From assembly GCF_041381155.1 (NCBI RefSeq), contig NC_091145.1, forward strand, positions 41,133,697 to 41,197,696: a stretch of DNA of 64,000 bases. Reading direction: 5' to 3'. Origin of the DNA: Argopecten irradians (lineage: Eukaryota > Mollusca > Bivalvia > Pectinida > Pectinidae). A program made the position numbers and the translations under genes. The notes under the pieces are model-generated. The model was given only the letters and a program-made list of their open reading frames with translations. It was not told the origin of the DNA and did no database searches. Within the stretch, counting starts at the first letter, position 1. Each line of letters opens with the position of its first letter. Of the stretch, positions 33,901-47,232 are shown in pieces.

Positions 33901-35554
33901 TGGCCACGGAGTTGGTATGTATACAATACACACGAGCTCATCATAATTAGGTGATGGACACGGAGTTGGTAACGTATACAATACACACCAGCTCATCACA
34001 ATTAGGTGATGGACACGGAGTTGGTAACGTATACAATACACACGAGCTCATCACAATTAGGTGATGGACACGGAGTTGGTAACGTATACAATACACACGA
34101 GCTCATCACAATTAGGTGATGGCCACGGAGTTGGTAACACATACAATACACACGAGCTCATCACAATTAGGTGATGGCCACGGAGTTGGTAACACATACA
34201 ATACACACGAGCTCATCACAATTAAGTGATGGCCACGGAGTTGGTAACACATACAATACACACGAGCTCATCACAATTAGGTGATGGCCACGCAGTTGGT
34301 AACATATACATTACACACGAGCTCATCACAATTAGGTGATGGCCACGGAGTTGGTAACATATACAATAAACACGAGCTCATCACAATTAGGTGATGGACA
34401 CGGAGTTGGTAACATATACAATACACACCAGCTCATCACAATTAGGTGATGGCCACGGAGTTGGTAACATATACAATCCACACCAGCTCATCACAATTAG
34501 GTGATGGCCACGGAGTTGGTAACATATACAATACACACGAGCTCATCACAATTAGGTGATGGCCACGGAGTTGGTAACATATACATTACACACCAGCTCA
34601 TCACAATTAGGTGATGGCCACGGAGTTGGTAACGTATACAATACACACGAGCTCATCACAATTAGGTGATGGCCACGGAGTTGGTAACATATACAATACA
34701 CACCAGCTCATCACAATTAGGTGATGGCCACGGAGTTGGTAACATATACATTACACACGAGCTCATCACAATTAGGTGATGGCCACGGAGTTGGTAACGT
34801 ATACAATACACACGAGCTCATCACAATTAGGTGATGGCCACGCAGTTGGTAACGTATACAATACACACCAGCTCATCACAATAAGGTGATGGCCACGGAG
34901 TTGGTAACATATACAATACACACCAGCTCATCACAATTAGGTGATGGCCACGGAGTTGGTAACATATACATTACACACGAGCTCATCACAATTAGGTGAT
35001 GGCCACGGAGTTAGTAACATATACAATACACACGAGCTCATCACAATTAGGTGAGGGCCATGGAGTTGGTAACGTATACAATACACACGAGCTCATCACA
35101 ATTAGGTGATGGCCACGGAGTTGGTAACGTATACATTACACACCAGCTCATCACAATTAGGTGATGGCCACGGAGTTGGTAACATATACAATACACACGA
35201 GCTCATCACAATTAGGTGATGGCCACACAGTTGGTAACATATACATTACACACGAGCTCATTACAGTTAGGTGATGGACACGGAGTTGGTAACATATACA
35301 ATACACACCAGCTCATCACAATTAGGTGATGGACACGGAGTTGGTAACGTATACATTACACACCAGCTCATCACAATTAGGTGATGGCCACGGAGTTGTT
35401 GGTAACATATACAATACACACGAGCTCATCACAATTTGGTGATGGCCACGCAGTTGGTAACATATACATTACACACGAGCTCATCACAATTAGGCGATGG
35501 ACACGGAGTTGGTAACATATACATTACACACGAGCTCATCACAATTAGGTGATG
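30990..35554. repeat. 55-bp minisatellite array
   Basis: About 83 copies of a 55-bp unit (gttggtaacatatacaat, acacacgagctcatcac, aattaggtgatggcc, acgga). Common variants are cgca/cgga, cata/cgta, caat/catt and gagctc/cagctc. Each unit carries the inverted repeat catcac-aattag-gtgatg. There is little decay across the array and only rare length changes (for example near 33915 and 35396). Confidence 0.97.
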
Positions 35555-35704
35555 TGACAACAACTAAAATGTAAGGATCGTAGGAGAAGAACAACGAATT
35601 CTATGATGATTAAGATGTAGAGTCACAGGAAGGTGACCTTGGTAGAAGTTTTGTCGAAAGAATAAACAGGAGCTTACAAAGAATATTCCACCAGTGGCAC
35701 TAAC

Positions 35705-35797
35705 TTTAAAGCATTGAAAGATCAAAGATGAGCAGTGCGGAGTTCCTTCAGGCGCCGCCTCCCAGTTCAATTGTCTATCATCACAAACCATTTTCAT
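35705..35797 (-). CDS. Candidate first exon paired with 30768-30965
   Basis: ATG at 35797, with a better-context ATG two codons later (AAAATGG). 31 codons (NWEAAPEGTPHCSSLIF in the middle) end in AAA/GTTAGT, an acceptable donor at 35704-35703, in phase 0. The next exon would be 30965, also phase 0, with the 55-bp array as nearly the whole intron. The opposite strand is also open here (ATG at 35728), so strand assignment is uncertain. Confidence 0.3.
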
Positions 35798-36469
35798 TTC
35801 ATTTCAGAATATTTTATTGTCGGATGTTAAAGACAATCGGAATTGGGCAACAGGCAACATACCTATACACGCCCTCTCCTTTCATATTAACAGTACATAC
35901 AAATCAATATATATATATACATAAATATTATAATCTCAATTGCTATTTTTATGATGATATCCTAAAACATCAAGCTAGATATTGATAAACATCATATACG
36001 AAATGTCTCCTAGTTTATATCATTACAAACAGAAAAAAAAAACATGATTTTACAAGATATTCAACGAATTCAACGAAATATATTCAACAAGATTCAGCAA
36101 AATCTATCGGTATCCCTGACAAAGCACTGAAATGTATCCAATGTAGCTTTATTACTGTTAATATCGTGTCTTTCAGAGCCATGTAAAATGTCTGTGTTGA
36201 CAGTGGTATATCATTGTCAAGTTCCGGGATAGAATTAAAAACTATTTTACAAACGTTTGGAAATTGATGTTGAAAGTATTTTGGCACGGGAATAGACAGC
36301 ACGTGTGTACATAATTAGGTTTGATCTAGTGGTTGATGAAGCGACGTGTTCACTGTATCTGTCTGTGACATCATTCTCATTCAGTCAGCGTCATTGATTA
36401 ACGTCACCATCGCGTCACGTCGGTTTTACCTTCCAATTCAATCTAGAGCATTTACCTATCCACCTACAT
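35798..36469. other. Non-coding interval before the 34-bp array
   Basis: AT-rich and non-repetitive apart from a short (TA)n at about 35909. A plus-strand open frame from 35728 to 35985 (starting MSSAEFLQAPPPSS) overlaps the candidate minus-strand exon and becomes AT-rich; not supported. Confidence 0.5.
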
Positions 36470-39400
36470 TGCTATTGCTCCTGCTTGCCTCCTACTGTAC
36501 TATTGCTATTGCTCCTGCTTGCCTACTACTGTACTGTTACTATTGCTCCTGCTTGCCTCCTACTGTACTGTTACTATTGCTCCTGCTTGCCTCCTACTGT
36601 ACTATTGCTATTGCTCCTGCTTGTCTCCTACTGTACTGTTGCTATTGCTCCTGCTTGCCTCCTACTGTACTGTTACTATTGCTCCTGCTTGCCTACTACT
36701 GTACTGTTACTATTGCTCCTGCTTGTCTCCTACTGTACTGTTACTATTGCTCCTGCTTGCCTCCTACTGTACTGTTACTATTGCTCCTGCTTGCCTCCTA
36801 CTGTACTGTTGCTATTGCTCCTGCTTGCCTCCTACTGTACTGTTACTATTGCTCCTGCTTGTCTCCTACTGTACTGTTACTATTGCTCCTGCTTGTCTCC
36901 TACTGTACTGTTACTATTGCTCCTGCTTGCCTCCTACTGTACTGTTACTATTGCTATTGCTCCTGCTTGCCTCCTACTGTACTGTTACTATTGCTCCTGC
37001 TTGCCTCCTACTGTACTGTTGCTATTGCTCCTGCTTGTCTCCTACTGTACTGTTACTATTGCTCCTGCTTGTCTCCTACTGTACTGTTGCTATTGCTCCT
37101 GCTTGTCTCCTACTGTACTGTTGCTATTGCTCCTGCTTGTCTCCTACTGTACTGTTACTATTGCTCCTGCTTGTCTCCTACTGTACTGTTACTATTGCTC
37201 CTGCTTGTCTCCTACTGTACTGTTGCTATTGCTCCTGCTTGTCTCCTACTGTACTATTACTATTGCTCCTGCTTGTCTCCTACGGTACTGTTACTATTGC
37301 TCCTGCTTGCCTCCTTCTGTACTATTGCTATTGCTCCTGCTTGTCTCCTACTGTACTGTTACTATTGCTCCTGCTTGCCTCCTACTGTACTGTTGCTATT
37401 GCTCCTGCTTGTCTCCTACTGTACTATTGCTATTGCTCCTGCTTGTCTCCTACTGTACTGTTGCTATTGCTCCTGCTTGCCTCCTACTGTACTGTTGCTA
37501 TTGCTCCTGCTTGCCTCCTACTGTACTGTTACTATTGCTCCTGCTTGCCTCCTACTGTACTATTGCTATTGCTCCTGCTTGTCTCCTACTGTACTGTTAC
37601 TATTGCTCCTGCTTGTCTCCTACTGTACTATTGCTATTGCTCCTGCTTGTCTCCTACGGTACTGTTACTATTGCTCCTGCTTGTCTCCTACTGTACTATT
37701 GCTATTGCTCCTGCTTGTCTCCTACTGTACTGTTGCTATTGCTCCTGCTTGCCTCCTACTGTACTATTGCTATTGCTCCTGCTTGTCTCCTACTGTACTG
37801 TTACTATTGCTCCTGCTTGCCTCCTACTGTACTATTGCTATTGCTCCTGCTTGTCTCCTACTGTACTATTGCTATTGCTCCTGCTTGTCTCCTACTGTAC
37901 TGTTGCTATTGCTCCTGCTTGCCTCCTACTGTACTGTTACTATTGCTCCTGCTTGCCTACTACTGTACTGTTACTATTGCTCCTGCTTGCCTCCTACTGT
38001 ACTGTTGCTATTGCTCCTGCTTGTCTCCTACTGTACTGTTACTATTGCTCCTGCTTGTCTCCTACTGTACTGTTACTATTGCTCCTGCTTGCCTCCTACT
38101 GTACTGTTACTATTGCTCCTGCTTGCCTACTACTGTACTGTTACTATTGCTCCTGCTTGCCTCCTACTGTACTGTTGCTATTGCTCCTGCTTGTCTCCTA
38201 CTGTACTGTTACTATTGCTCCTGCTTGCCTCCTACTGTACTGTTGCTATTGCTCCTGCTTGCCTCCTACTGTACTGTTACTATTGCTCCTGCTTGTCTCC
38301 TACTGTACTGTTACTATTGCTCCTGCTTGTCTCCTACTGTACTGTTGCTATTGCTCCTGCTTGCCTCCTACTGTACTGTTACTATTGCTATTGCTCCTGC
38401 TTGCCTCCTACTGTACTGTTACTATTGCTCCTGCTTGCCTCCTACTGTACTGTTGCTATTGCTCCTGCTTGTCTCCTACTGTACTGTTACTATTGCTCCT
38501 GCTTGTCTCCTACTGTACTGTTGCTATTGCTCCTGCTTGTCTCCTACTGTACTGTTGCTATTGCTCCTGCTTGTCTCCTACTGTACTGTTACTATTGCTC
38601 CTGCTTGTCTCCTACTGTACTGTTACTATTGCTCCTGCTTGTCTCCTACTGTACTGTTGCTATTGCTCCTGCTTGTCTCCTACTGTACTGTTACTATTGC
38701 TCCTGCTTGTCTCCTACGGTACTGTTACTATTGCTCCTGCTTGCCTCCTTCTGTACTATTGCTATTGCTCCTGCTTGTCTCCTACTGTACTGTTACTATT
38801 GCTCCTGCTTGCCTCCTACTGTACTGTTGCTATTGCTCCTGCTTGTCTCCTACTGTACTATTGCTATTGCTCCTGCTTGTCTCCTACTGTACTGTTGCTA
38901 TTGCTCCTGCTTGTCTCCTACTGTACTGTTGCTATTGCTCCTGCTTGCCTCCTACTGTACTGTTACTATTGCTCCTGCTTGCCTCCTACTGTACTATTGC
39001 TATTGCTCCTGCTTGCCTCCTACTGTACTGTTACTATTGCTCCTGCTTGCCTCCTACTGTACTATTGCTATTGCTCCTGCTTGTCTCCTACTGTACTGTT
39101 ACTATTGCTCCTGCTTGCCTCCTACTGTACTATTGCTATTGCTCCTGCTTGCCTCCTACTGTACTGTTACTATTGCTCCTGCTTGCCTCCTACTGTACTA
39201 TTGCTATTGCTCCTGCTTGTCTCCTACTGTACTGTTACTATTGCTCCTGCTTGCCTCCTACTGTACTATTGCTATTGCTCCTGCTTGTCTCCTACTGTAC
39301 TGTTGCTATTGCTATTGCTCCTGCTTGCCTCCTACTGTACTGTTACTATTGCTCCTGCTTGTCTCCTACTGTACTATTGCTATTGCTCCTGCTTGTCTCC

Positions 39401-39880
39401 TACTGTACTGTTACTATTGCTCCTGCTTGCCTCCTACTGTACTGTTACTATTGCTCCTGCTTGCCTCCTACTGTACTGTTACTATTGCTCCTGCTTGTCT
39501 CCTACTGTACTATTGCTATTGCTCCTGCTTGTCTCCTACTGTACTGTTACTATTGCTCCTGCTTGCCTCCTACTGTACTGTTACTATTGCTATTGCTCCT
39601 GCTTGCCTCCTACTGTACTGTTACTATTGCTCCTGCTTGCCTCCTACTGTACTGTTACTATTGCTCCTGCTTGTCTCCTACTGTACTGTTGCTATTGCTC
39701 CTGCTTGCCTCCTACTGTACTGTTGCTATTGCTCCTGCTTGCCTCCTACTGTACTGTTGCTATTGCTCCTGCTTGCCTCCTACTGTACTGTTGCTATTGC
39801 TCCTGCTTGCCTCCTACTGTACTGTTGCTATTGCTCCTGCTTGTTTCCTGTACCATTGCTATTGCTCCTGCTTGTCTCCT
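36470..39880. repeat. 34-bp minisatellite array, pyrimidine-rich on plus
   Basis: About 100 copies of a 34-bp unit (tgctcctgcttgcctcct, actgtactgttactat). Variants alternate tgcct/tgtct and gttact/gttgct/attgct. A few units have an extra 6 bp (attgct). Segments are shared between the first and second halves (compare about 36500-37330 and 37960-38760), indicating a large internal duplication. All three plus frames are open for more than 1,100 codons because the unit lacks stops; these are not genes. Confidence 0.97.
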
Positions 39881-39887
39881 TCTACAG

Positions 39888-39976
39888 AATTGTCTGATCA
39901 CCGTGATTTTAAGCATGAGAACGGTTTCATGAATATGGGCCCAGGACTAGTTTGTCGACTACATGCTTATATTTGA
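39888..39976 (+). CDS. Candidate last exon after the 34-bp array
   Basis: The array runs into TTGTCTCCTTCTACAG, a strong polypyrimidine tract and acceptor at 39886-39887. In one frame the next 29 codons are open to TGA (LSDHRDFKHENGFMNMG ...) and look like real protein. The exon would need one base from the previous exon; no upstream donor was identified with confidence. No family was recognised. Confidence 0.35.
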
Positions 39977-40504
39977 ATTGTAAAGAAAACAAGGGATCAT
40001 GTATCTCGTAATCAGTTTTTAATAACATAAGCACTTGACATAATTACACAAAGATAGTACTACAGAATAACAAGACAGTTCAGTTAATATAGTCACATAT
40101 ATTGCCAGTGCCTCACAGTATAGAAGAGAGCCCTTAAAACTTTTTCTTTGTGATGTACTTATAAGGTCGAAATATAAACTGGAGTGACTGGGATTGTATA
40201 CACTAACCACCATGGTACACCAGCGTACAATGTTCCATTGTCCCAGACAAGCCTTTTATTGAAAGTACATCAATGGTTGAAGGGGACAATATGACCTGGT
40301 TTTCAGTGTCGTTTAGGACAGATAAGTTTTGAAAGGTCTAAAAATGGTCCCAATTACCTATTTTTGACACATAACAAAGTCCTTCGCCAAGGATGACCAA
40401 GTATACAAAGTATGTGTTAGATTGCACAACTATATTGGAGAGGACCATGGCAACGTAAGACACAGGGCCAGAGGATGAATAATGGATACAAAGTGAAGCA
40501 ATAG
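39977..40504. other. Interval without a recognised feature
   Basis: Non-repetitive; possibly the 3' UTR of the candidate exon before it. No canonical AATAAA was seen in the first 100 bases. Confidence 0.5.
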
Positions 40505-41135
40505 TTCCCACAAGGTGTCACTTCTCACACTATCAGAGGTGTGGGAAACCCCCACAAGGTGTCACTTCTCACAATATCAGAGGTGTGGGAAACCCACAAG
40601 GTGTCGTCACTCTTAACATTATCAAAGGTGTGGGAAACCCACAAGGTGTCGTCACTCTTAACATTATCAAAGGTGTGGGAAACCCTCACAAGGTGGCACT
40701 CCTCTCAGTATCAGGGGTGTTGGAAACCCCCACAAGGTGTCACTCCTCACACTATCAGGGGTGTGGGAAACCCTTACAAAGTGTCACTCCTCACAGTATC
40801 AGAGGTGTGGGAAATCCCCACAAGGTGTCACTCCTCACACTGTCAGGGGTGTGGGAAACCCTTACAAAGTGTCACTCTTCACAGTATCAGAGGTGTGGGA
40901 AATCCCCACAAGGTGTCACTCCTTACACTATCAGGGGTGTGGGAAACCCCCACAAGGTGTCACTTCTCACACTATCAGGGGTGTGGGAAACCCTTACAAA
41001 GTGTCACTCCTCACAGTATCAGAGGTGTGGGAAATCCCCACAAGGTGTCACTCCTCACACTATCAGGGGTGTGGGAAACCCCCACAAGGTGTCACTTCTC
41101 ACACTATCAGGGGTGTGGGAAACCCTTACAAGGTT
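40505..41135. repeat. 44-bp tandem array with a 132-bp higher-order unit
   Basis: About 14 copies of a 44-bp unit (gtgtgggaaaccc, cacaaggtgtcact, ctcacactatcaggg). From about 40690 onward the copies repeat as a trio of variants (cttacaaagtg / aatccccacaagg / aacccccacaagg), so 132 bp is the more recent unit of amplification. Open frames here are by-products. Confidence 0.93.
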
Positions 41136-41914
41136 TCCGTTCTTACATCTTATGAGAAACCACGTTAGGTTTCTCTTCTTTTATTAAGGGTTTCTTAATC
41201 AAAAATGATTATTTTATTAATCATCATACCCTAGATGTTGTTAGATCGGAGGTCCTTAGATCCCCACGAAAGTGTTGATAATTCTGGAAGATGTTTTTCA
41301 TCATTGCTTCATAAATGAGGAATTAGAAATCTCCCGTGGAGAAGAAACAGATGAGATAGGGATATTTATTATTTACCAGAGGCGACTAGTTCCAAGGTTG
41401 ATTAAGCTTACCATACTTAAACAACAATTTTATAAATTCCAATAGAATTATTTCTGGTTAACAAAACTTGACCAATCTAACAAATTCTAAACTACCTTAT
41501 GTATTTCCCACAAACTTATTTGAAGGCATATACAGTTTTTGCAGCAAATTCTAATTAGCAGTTTTCTCTAATCAAGTAATTAACCTTTACAGACAATTGG
41601 GCTCATCCATTGAACTTAGATCAGTAGTGACCATATGATTCTCTCATAAAATGGCATTGAAGAAATCCTACAATAATTGGCCTAATTAACAACAAAGTAA
41701 ATTTGTATGAATAACTGATAAACAATGGATACATAAATTAATAATGCTGAGTGATATACTACCTAACCTCCCTATAAATGTGCTACATAATGAACATTCA
41801 CCAAGACCCACTATCTTTCTGAAACAAATTAAAAATTTCTTAAAAACAATTTAATACTACAACACCAAACAATGCACAAATATATGTGTTACCTCTGTTA
41901 ACACTGAAGATTAA
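41136..41914. other. AT-rich interval without a recognised feature
   Basis: Non-repetitive sequence between two arrays; no open frame or motif stood out. Confidence 0.6.
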
Positions 41915-44900
41915 TTTATTTATCTTTATCACATGGTGATGATAAGTAGAACAGTAAGATTAATTTATTTATCTTTATCACAAGGTGATGATAAGTGTAA
42001 CAGTAAGATTAATTTATTTATCTTTATCACAAGGTGATGATAAGTGTAAGATTAATGTATTTATCTTTATCACAAGGTGATGATAAGTGTAAGAGTAAGA
42101 TTAATTTATTTATCTTTATCACAAGGTGATGATAAGTGTAAGATTAATGTATTTATCTTTATCACAAGGTGATGATAAGTGTAAGATTAATGTATTTATC
42201 TTTATCACAAGGTGATGATAAGTGTAACAGTAAGATTAATTTATTTATCTTTATCACAAGGTGATGATAAGTGTAAGATTAATGTATTTATCTTTATCAC
42301 AAGGTGATGATAAGTGTAACAGTAAGATTAATGTATTTATCTTTATCACAAGGTGATGATAAGTGTAACAGTAAGATTAATTTATTTATCTATCTTTATC
42401 ACAAGGTGATGATAAGTGTCACAAGATGATTAATGTATAATGTATTTATCTTTATCACAAGGTGATGATAAGTGTAAGAGTAAGATTAATTTATTTATCT
42501 TTATCACAAGGTGATGATAAGTGTAACAGTAAGATTAATTTATTTATCTTTATAACAAGGTGATGATAAGTGTAAGAGTAAGATTAATTTATTTATCTTT
42601 ATCACAAGGTGATGATAAGTAGAACAGTAAGATTAATTTATTTATCTTTATCACAAGGTGATGATAAGTGTAAGAGTAAGATGAATGTATTTATCTTGAT
42701 CACAAGGTGATGATAAGTGTAAGATTAATTTATTTATCTTTATCATAAGGTGATGATAAGTGTAAGATTAATGTATTTATCTTTATCACAAGGTGATGAT
42801 AAGTGTAACAGTAAGATTAATGTATTTATCTTTATCACAAGGTGATGATAAGTGTAACAGTAAGATTAATTTATTTATCTTTATCACATTGTGATGATAA
42901 GTGTAAGAGTAAGATTAATGTATTTATCTTTATCACAAGGTGATGATAAGTGTAAGATTAATGTATTTATCTTTATCACAAGGTGATGATAAGTGTAAGA
43001 GTAAGATTAATTTATTTATCTTTATCACAAGGTGATGATAAGTGTAAGATTAATGTATTTATCTTTATCACAAGGTGATGATAAGTGTAAGATTTATGTA
43101 TTTATCTTTATCACAAGGTGATGATAAGTGTTACAGTAAGATTAATTTATTTATCTTTATCACAAGGTGATGATAAGTGTAAGATTAATTTATTTATCTT
43201 TATCACAAGGTGATGATAAGTGTAAGAGTAAGATTAATTTATTTATCTTTATCACAAGGTGATGATAAGTGTAAGAGTAAGATTAATTTATTTATCTTTA
43301 TCACAAGGTGATGATAAGTGTAAGATTAATGTATTTATCTTTATCACAAGGTGATGATAAGTGTAACAGTAAGATTTAATTTAATTTATCTTTATCACAT
43401 GGTGATGATTTATTTATCTTTATCACATTGTGATGATAAGTGTAAGAGTAAGATTAATGTATTTATCTTTATCACAAGGTGATGATAAGTGTAAGATTAA
43501 TATATTTATCTTTATCACAAGGTGATGATAAGTGTAAGAGTAAGATTAATTTATTTATCTTTATCACAAGGTGATGATAAGTGTAACAGATAATTATTTA
43601 TCTTTATCAAGGAATGTAAGTAAGATTAATGTATTTATCTTTATCACAAGGTGATGATAAGTGTAACAGTAAGATTAATTTATTTATCTTTATCACAAGG
43701 TGATGATAAGTGTAACAGTAAGATTAATTTATTTATCTTTATCACAAGGTGATGATAAGTGTAAGAGTAAGATTAATTTATCTATCTTTATCACAAGGTG
43801 ATGATAAGTGTAAGATTAATGTATTTATCTTTATCACAAGTGATATACTTTATTATCTTTATCACAAGGTGATGATAAGTGTGATTAATTATTTATACAC
43901 AAGGTGATGATAAGTGTACAGTAAGATTAATTTATTTATCTTTATCACAAGGTGATGATAAGTGTAAGATTTATGTATTTATCTTTATCACAAGGTGATG
44001 ATAAGTGTTACAGTAAGATTAATTTATTTATCTTTATCACATGGTGATGATAAGTGTAAGATTAATGTATTTATCTTTATCACAAGGTGATGATAAGTGT
44101 AAGATTAATTTATTTATCTTTATCATCAAGGTGATGATAAGTGTAAGATTAATGTATTTATCTTTATCACAAGGTGATGATAAGTGTAAGATTAATGTAT
44201 TTATCTTTATCACAAGGTGATGTAATATGTAAAGTAAGATTAATGTATTTATCTTTATCACAAGGTGATGATAAGTGTAAGATTAATGTATTTATCTTTA
44301 TCACAAGGTGATGATAAGTGTAAGAGTAAGATTAATTTATTTATCTTTATCACAAGGTGATGATAAGTGTAAGAGTAAGATTAATTTATTTATGATAAGT
44401 GTAACAGTAAGATTAATTTATCTATCTTTATCACAAGGTGATGATAAGTGTAAGAGTAAGATTAATTTATTTATCTTTATCACAAGGTGATGATAAGTAG
44501 AACAGTAAGATTAATTTATCTATCTTTATCACAAGGTGATGATAAGTGTAAGAGTAAGATTAATTTATTTATCTTGATCACAAGGTGATGATAAGTGTAA
44601 GATTAATTTATTTATCTTTATCACATGGTGATGATAAGTGTAAGAGTAAGATGAATGTATTTATCTTGATCACAAGGTGATGATAAGTGTAAGATTAATT
44701 TATTTATCTTTATCACAAGGTGATGATAAGTGTAACAGTAAGATTAATTTATTTAATCTTTATCACAAGGTGATGATAAGTGTAAGATTAATGTATTTAT
44801 CTTTATCACAAGGTGATGATAAGTGTAACAGTAAGATTAATTTATTTATCTTTATCACAAGGTGATGATAAGTGTAAGATTAATGTATTTATCTTTATCA

Positions 44901-45025
44901 CAAGGTGATGATAAGTGTAAGAGAAAGATTAATTTATTTATCTTTATCACAAGGTAATGATAAGTGTAACAGAAAGATTAATGTATTTATCTTTATCACA
45001 AGGTGATGATAAGTGTAACAGTAAC
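41915..45025. repeat. 43/49-bp minisatellite array
   Basis: About 65-70 units. A long form of 49 bp and a short form of 43 bp differ by a 6-bp piece (aacagt or gagtaa type) and are interspersed. The core is atttatctttatcacaag followed by gtgatgataagtgt, an imperfect palindrome (ttatcacaaggtgatgataa). Some units are broken near 43380-43430 and 43590-43910. Confidence 0.95.
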
Positions 45026-47075
45026 CTTATAACTTTTGCGACTCTACAAATCTCATTTTACATTCCTGTTTTCCAAAATTAAAAGCCGTTTCAGGAAGGT
45101 AATGGGCCTATAATGTCAATATTTACATATGTAATAACACAAGAATTGATTATTGAGTTATTTATCAATAAAAAAATGACCAGAATTCATGATGACACAA
45201 CCAAGATTCACAGAAGAGTTACCTAATATCTCTTATTCATTTGATTGAGGCTGAGATCATGTCCCAATTAATTCACACGCTCTCACCAGTAAAGTTCAAT
45301 GATTGTAGTGGACTTGCAGTGTGTCTATCAATATCATAAAAGGCATGTACTAAACCAAGGACTAATCACAGAACACATTAAATAAAAAGTCTGTTTCTCT
45401 TACCGTACAATCATCGATCAGACACTGATCAGATGAGAAAAGACATTGGGTTTATTGTAAGACTTGGTAGGTTTTCTTATGGTACAGTAAACATGTTTAA
45501 CACAACAAATCCAAGGCAATAATGTAATTATTAATGTATGTAGAGTGTGTACAATGAAATTTGAACAAAATTTATCCTAAAGCTAACAGCTGTTGACTGT
45601 AAAACATAAGTATAATGACCCGGTTACAATGGCAACCAAAATTTTGGAAATAGAAAACCTGCTTGCACTACAAATGTATAATGGCACGTCTCAAATAATA
45701 GATGTGTGAACCTGATAAATCCTAAACCTTGTTTTAACACCAAGGGTATAATGTTTTAGTAAAAACGTCTCAAAATCATTTCATTTTTCAGAGAAATACG
45801 TAATGATATCATGGCTCAAAATAAAATAAGAACTGAAACATAATTCTCAATCAATAACTGGTTACAATAGGACTGCAAGTTCATAAACCAGTATTTACAA
45901 CACACATTAAAACTGGGAGACTACAGGGATTACAATACAGAGTTACACAACTAGGTCGGTACATATCACACGTATCACAGAGGTATCGAGCAGTTATCAC
46001 TTAAGCTTTACTATAGACCCTCACCTATATACAAATGTATTACGATGTAGATACAACACTAAGTTTATACAACAGATTTATAGTACTGTGCAGTCTTCTG
46101 TATATATTCCTAATGAAATATCGACCAAGATTTATACTTGACCCTTATTTTGACCATGAATCTTCCATGGTTTTGACAAAACAAGGGATGGGGTTTTACC
46201 GAGGTGAGATACACATCACCGGAGCAACAGATCTATCTGTTGTCCCCAGGGGAATCCTGACTGAAGAGAATGAAGTAGCCCAGGGGTGTTCAATCAGTCG
46301 TATCACAGATCTCTACACAAATATACAGATACAATAGTACACACCTGTATAATCGTGATACGCCTAAACCTATCAGGGAACATTCTACCTAGCAGTCTTA
46401 CCATTGTTTCACTTGTTAACTTCATGTCTAGGATACACTCAAAACTTCCAATTCACTTGTAAAGAAAATAGACATCATGTACCAATAAAGTAGTAAAGTG
46501 GACACAATAAATTACATTCTCCTGAAATCGGAAAACAAAGATTTTTAACATCTTCCCCAACAGAAAATACAAAATAATTTGATTATCAAACGATACAAAA
46601 TCTGCGAGTCATTATTTTTTTAATTCTTTTTTTTTTCCTTTTTTTTTTTAGGTTTTCAAAATCAGCATTTCAACATTCAGTCTTATCTAATTATCCTACA
46701 CACGTGTTTATAGTGAAGACAGATTAAATCTGTATAGACATACTGACCCCAACATATACATTCATGATAAAATTACTTACATATTCAATAAGATGTTCTG
46801 GCTAGATGTGAGTTAATGTAATGCTACTAAAATTTTACTCATATTTTCAATAAAATATTCTGGCTAGATGTGAGTTAATGTAATGGTACTAAAAATCACT
46901 TTATTTTCACACAATTTTTTGCATCTTTGTTATTTCCAACATACATGTATTTGCAAGCACCAATATTTGTGTTCAGGGGCTTTTACTAACAGCCTGCAGT
47001 CATTAGATACAAATATTCCTGGAATATTTTACGAGGTAATCCAAATTTGGACTATCTCACTAAATTATGTGAAAA
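45026..47075. other. Interval downstream of the minus-strand gene
   Basis: AT-rich, mostly non-repetitive. A 100-codon open frame at 46035-46337 (+) starts with ATG but has no recognised domain, splice context or paralogue, so it is not called a gene. A short direct duplication of about 60 bp is at 46787-46895 (ctggctagatgtgagttaatg). A pyrimidine-rich run is at 46616-46650. Confidence 0.5.
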
Positions 47076-47081
47076 TTTATT
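47076..47081 (-). terminator. AATAAA poly(A) signal of the minus-strand gene
   Basis: AATAAA on the minus strand about 155 bases after the stop codon at 47233, a plausible 3' UTR length. It is the first canonical signal I found downstream of that exon. Confidence 0.5.
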
Positions 47082-47232
47082 TTATATTTTGTGAAGATAA
47101 AGTGGTTTACAGAAGGTTAATTGATTTACTAAATATATAAAACTAATTAAAGTAAACCCCAATATACAGCTGCCCTATAGGGGACGTCACATCTGGTGAA
47201 TTCTTCCCAGTCCTCTACCAATGACTTCAAGT

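Noticed and set aside
35728..35985. Plus-strand frame starting MSSAEFLQAPPPSS
   Set aside because: Overlaps a candidate minus-strand exon that has a phase-compatible partner, and degenerates into AT-rich sequence; strand cannot be settled, so only the minus version is listed, at low confidence.
36346..39976. Three overlapping plus-strand open frames of more than 1,100 codons
   Set aside because: They arise because the 34-bp unit has no stop in any frame. The starts are not reliable and all three frames encode the same cycle; only the short end after 39888 is considered as a possible exon.
40541..41187. Overlapping plus-strand frames in the 44-bp array
   Set aside because: Repeat by-products in three phases.
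46035..46337. 100-codon plus-strand frame with ATG
   Set aside because: No domain, no splice context, AT-rich start; length is within chance for this composition.
46616..46652. Pyrimidine run ending in AG as a splice acceptor
   Set aside because: No open coding frame follows on the plus strand; a poly-T run is the simpler reading.
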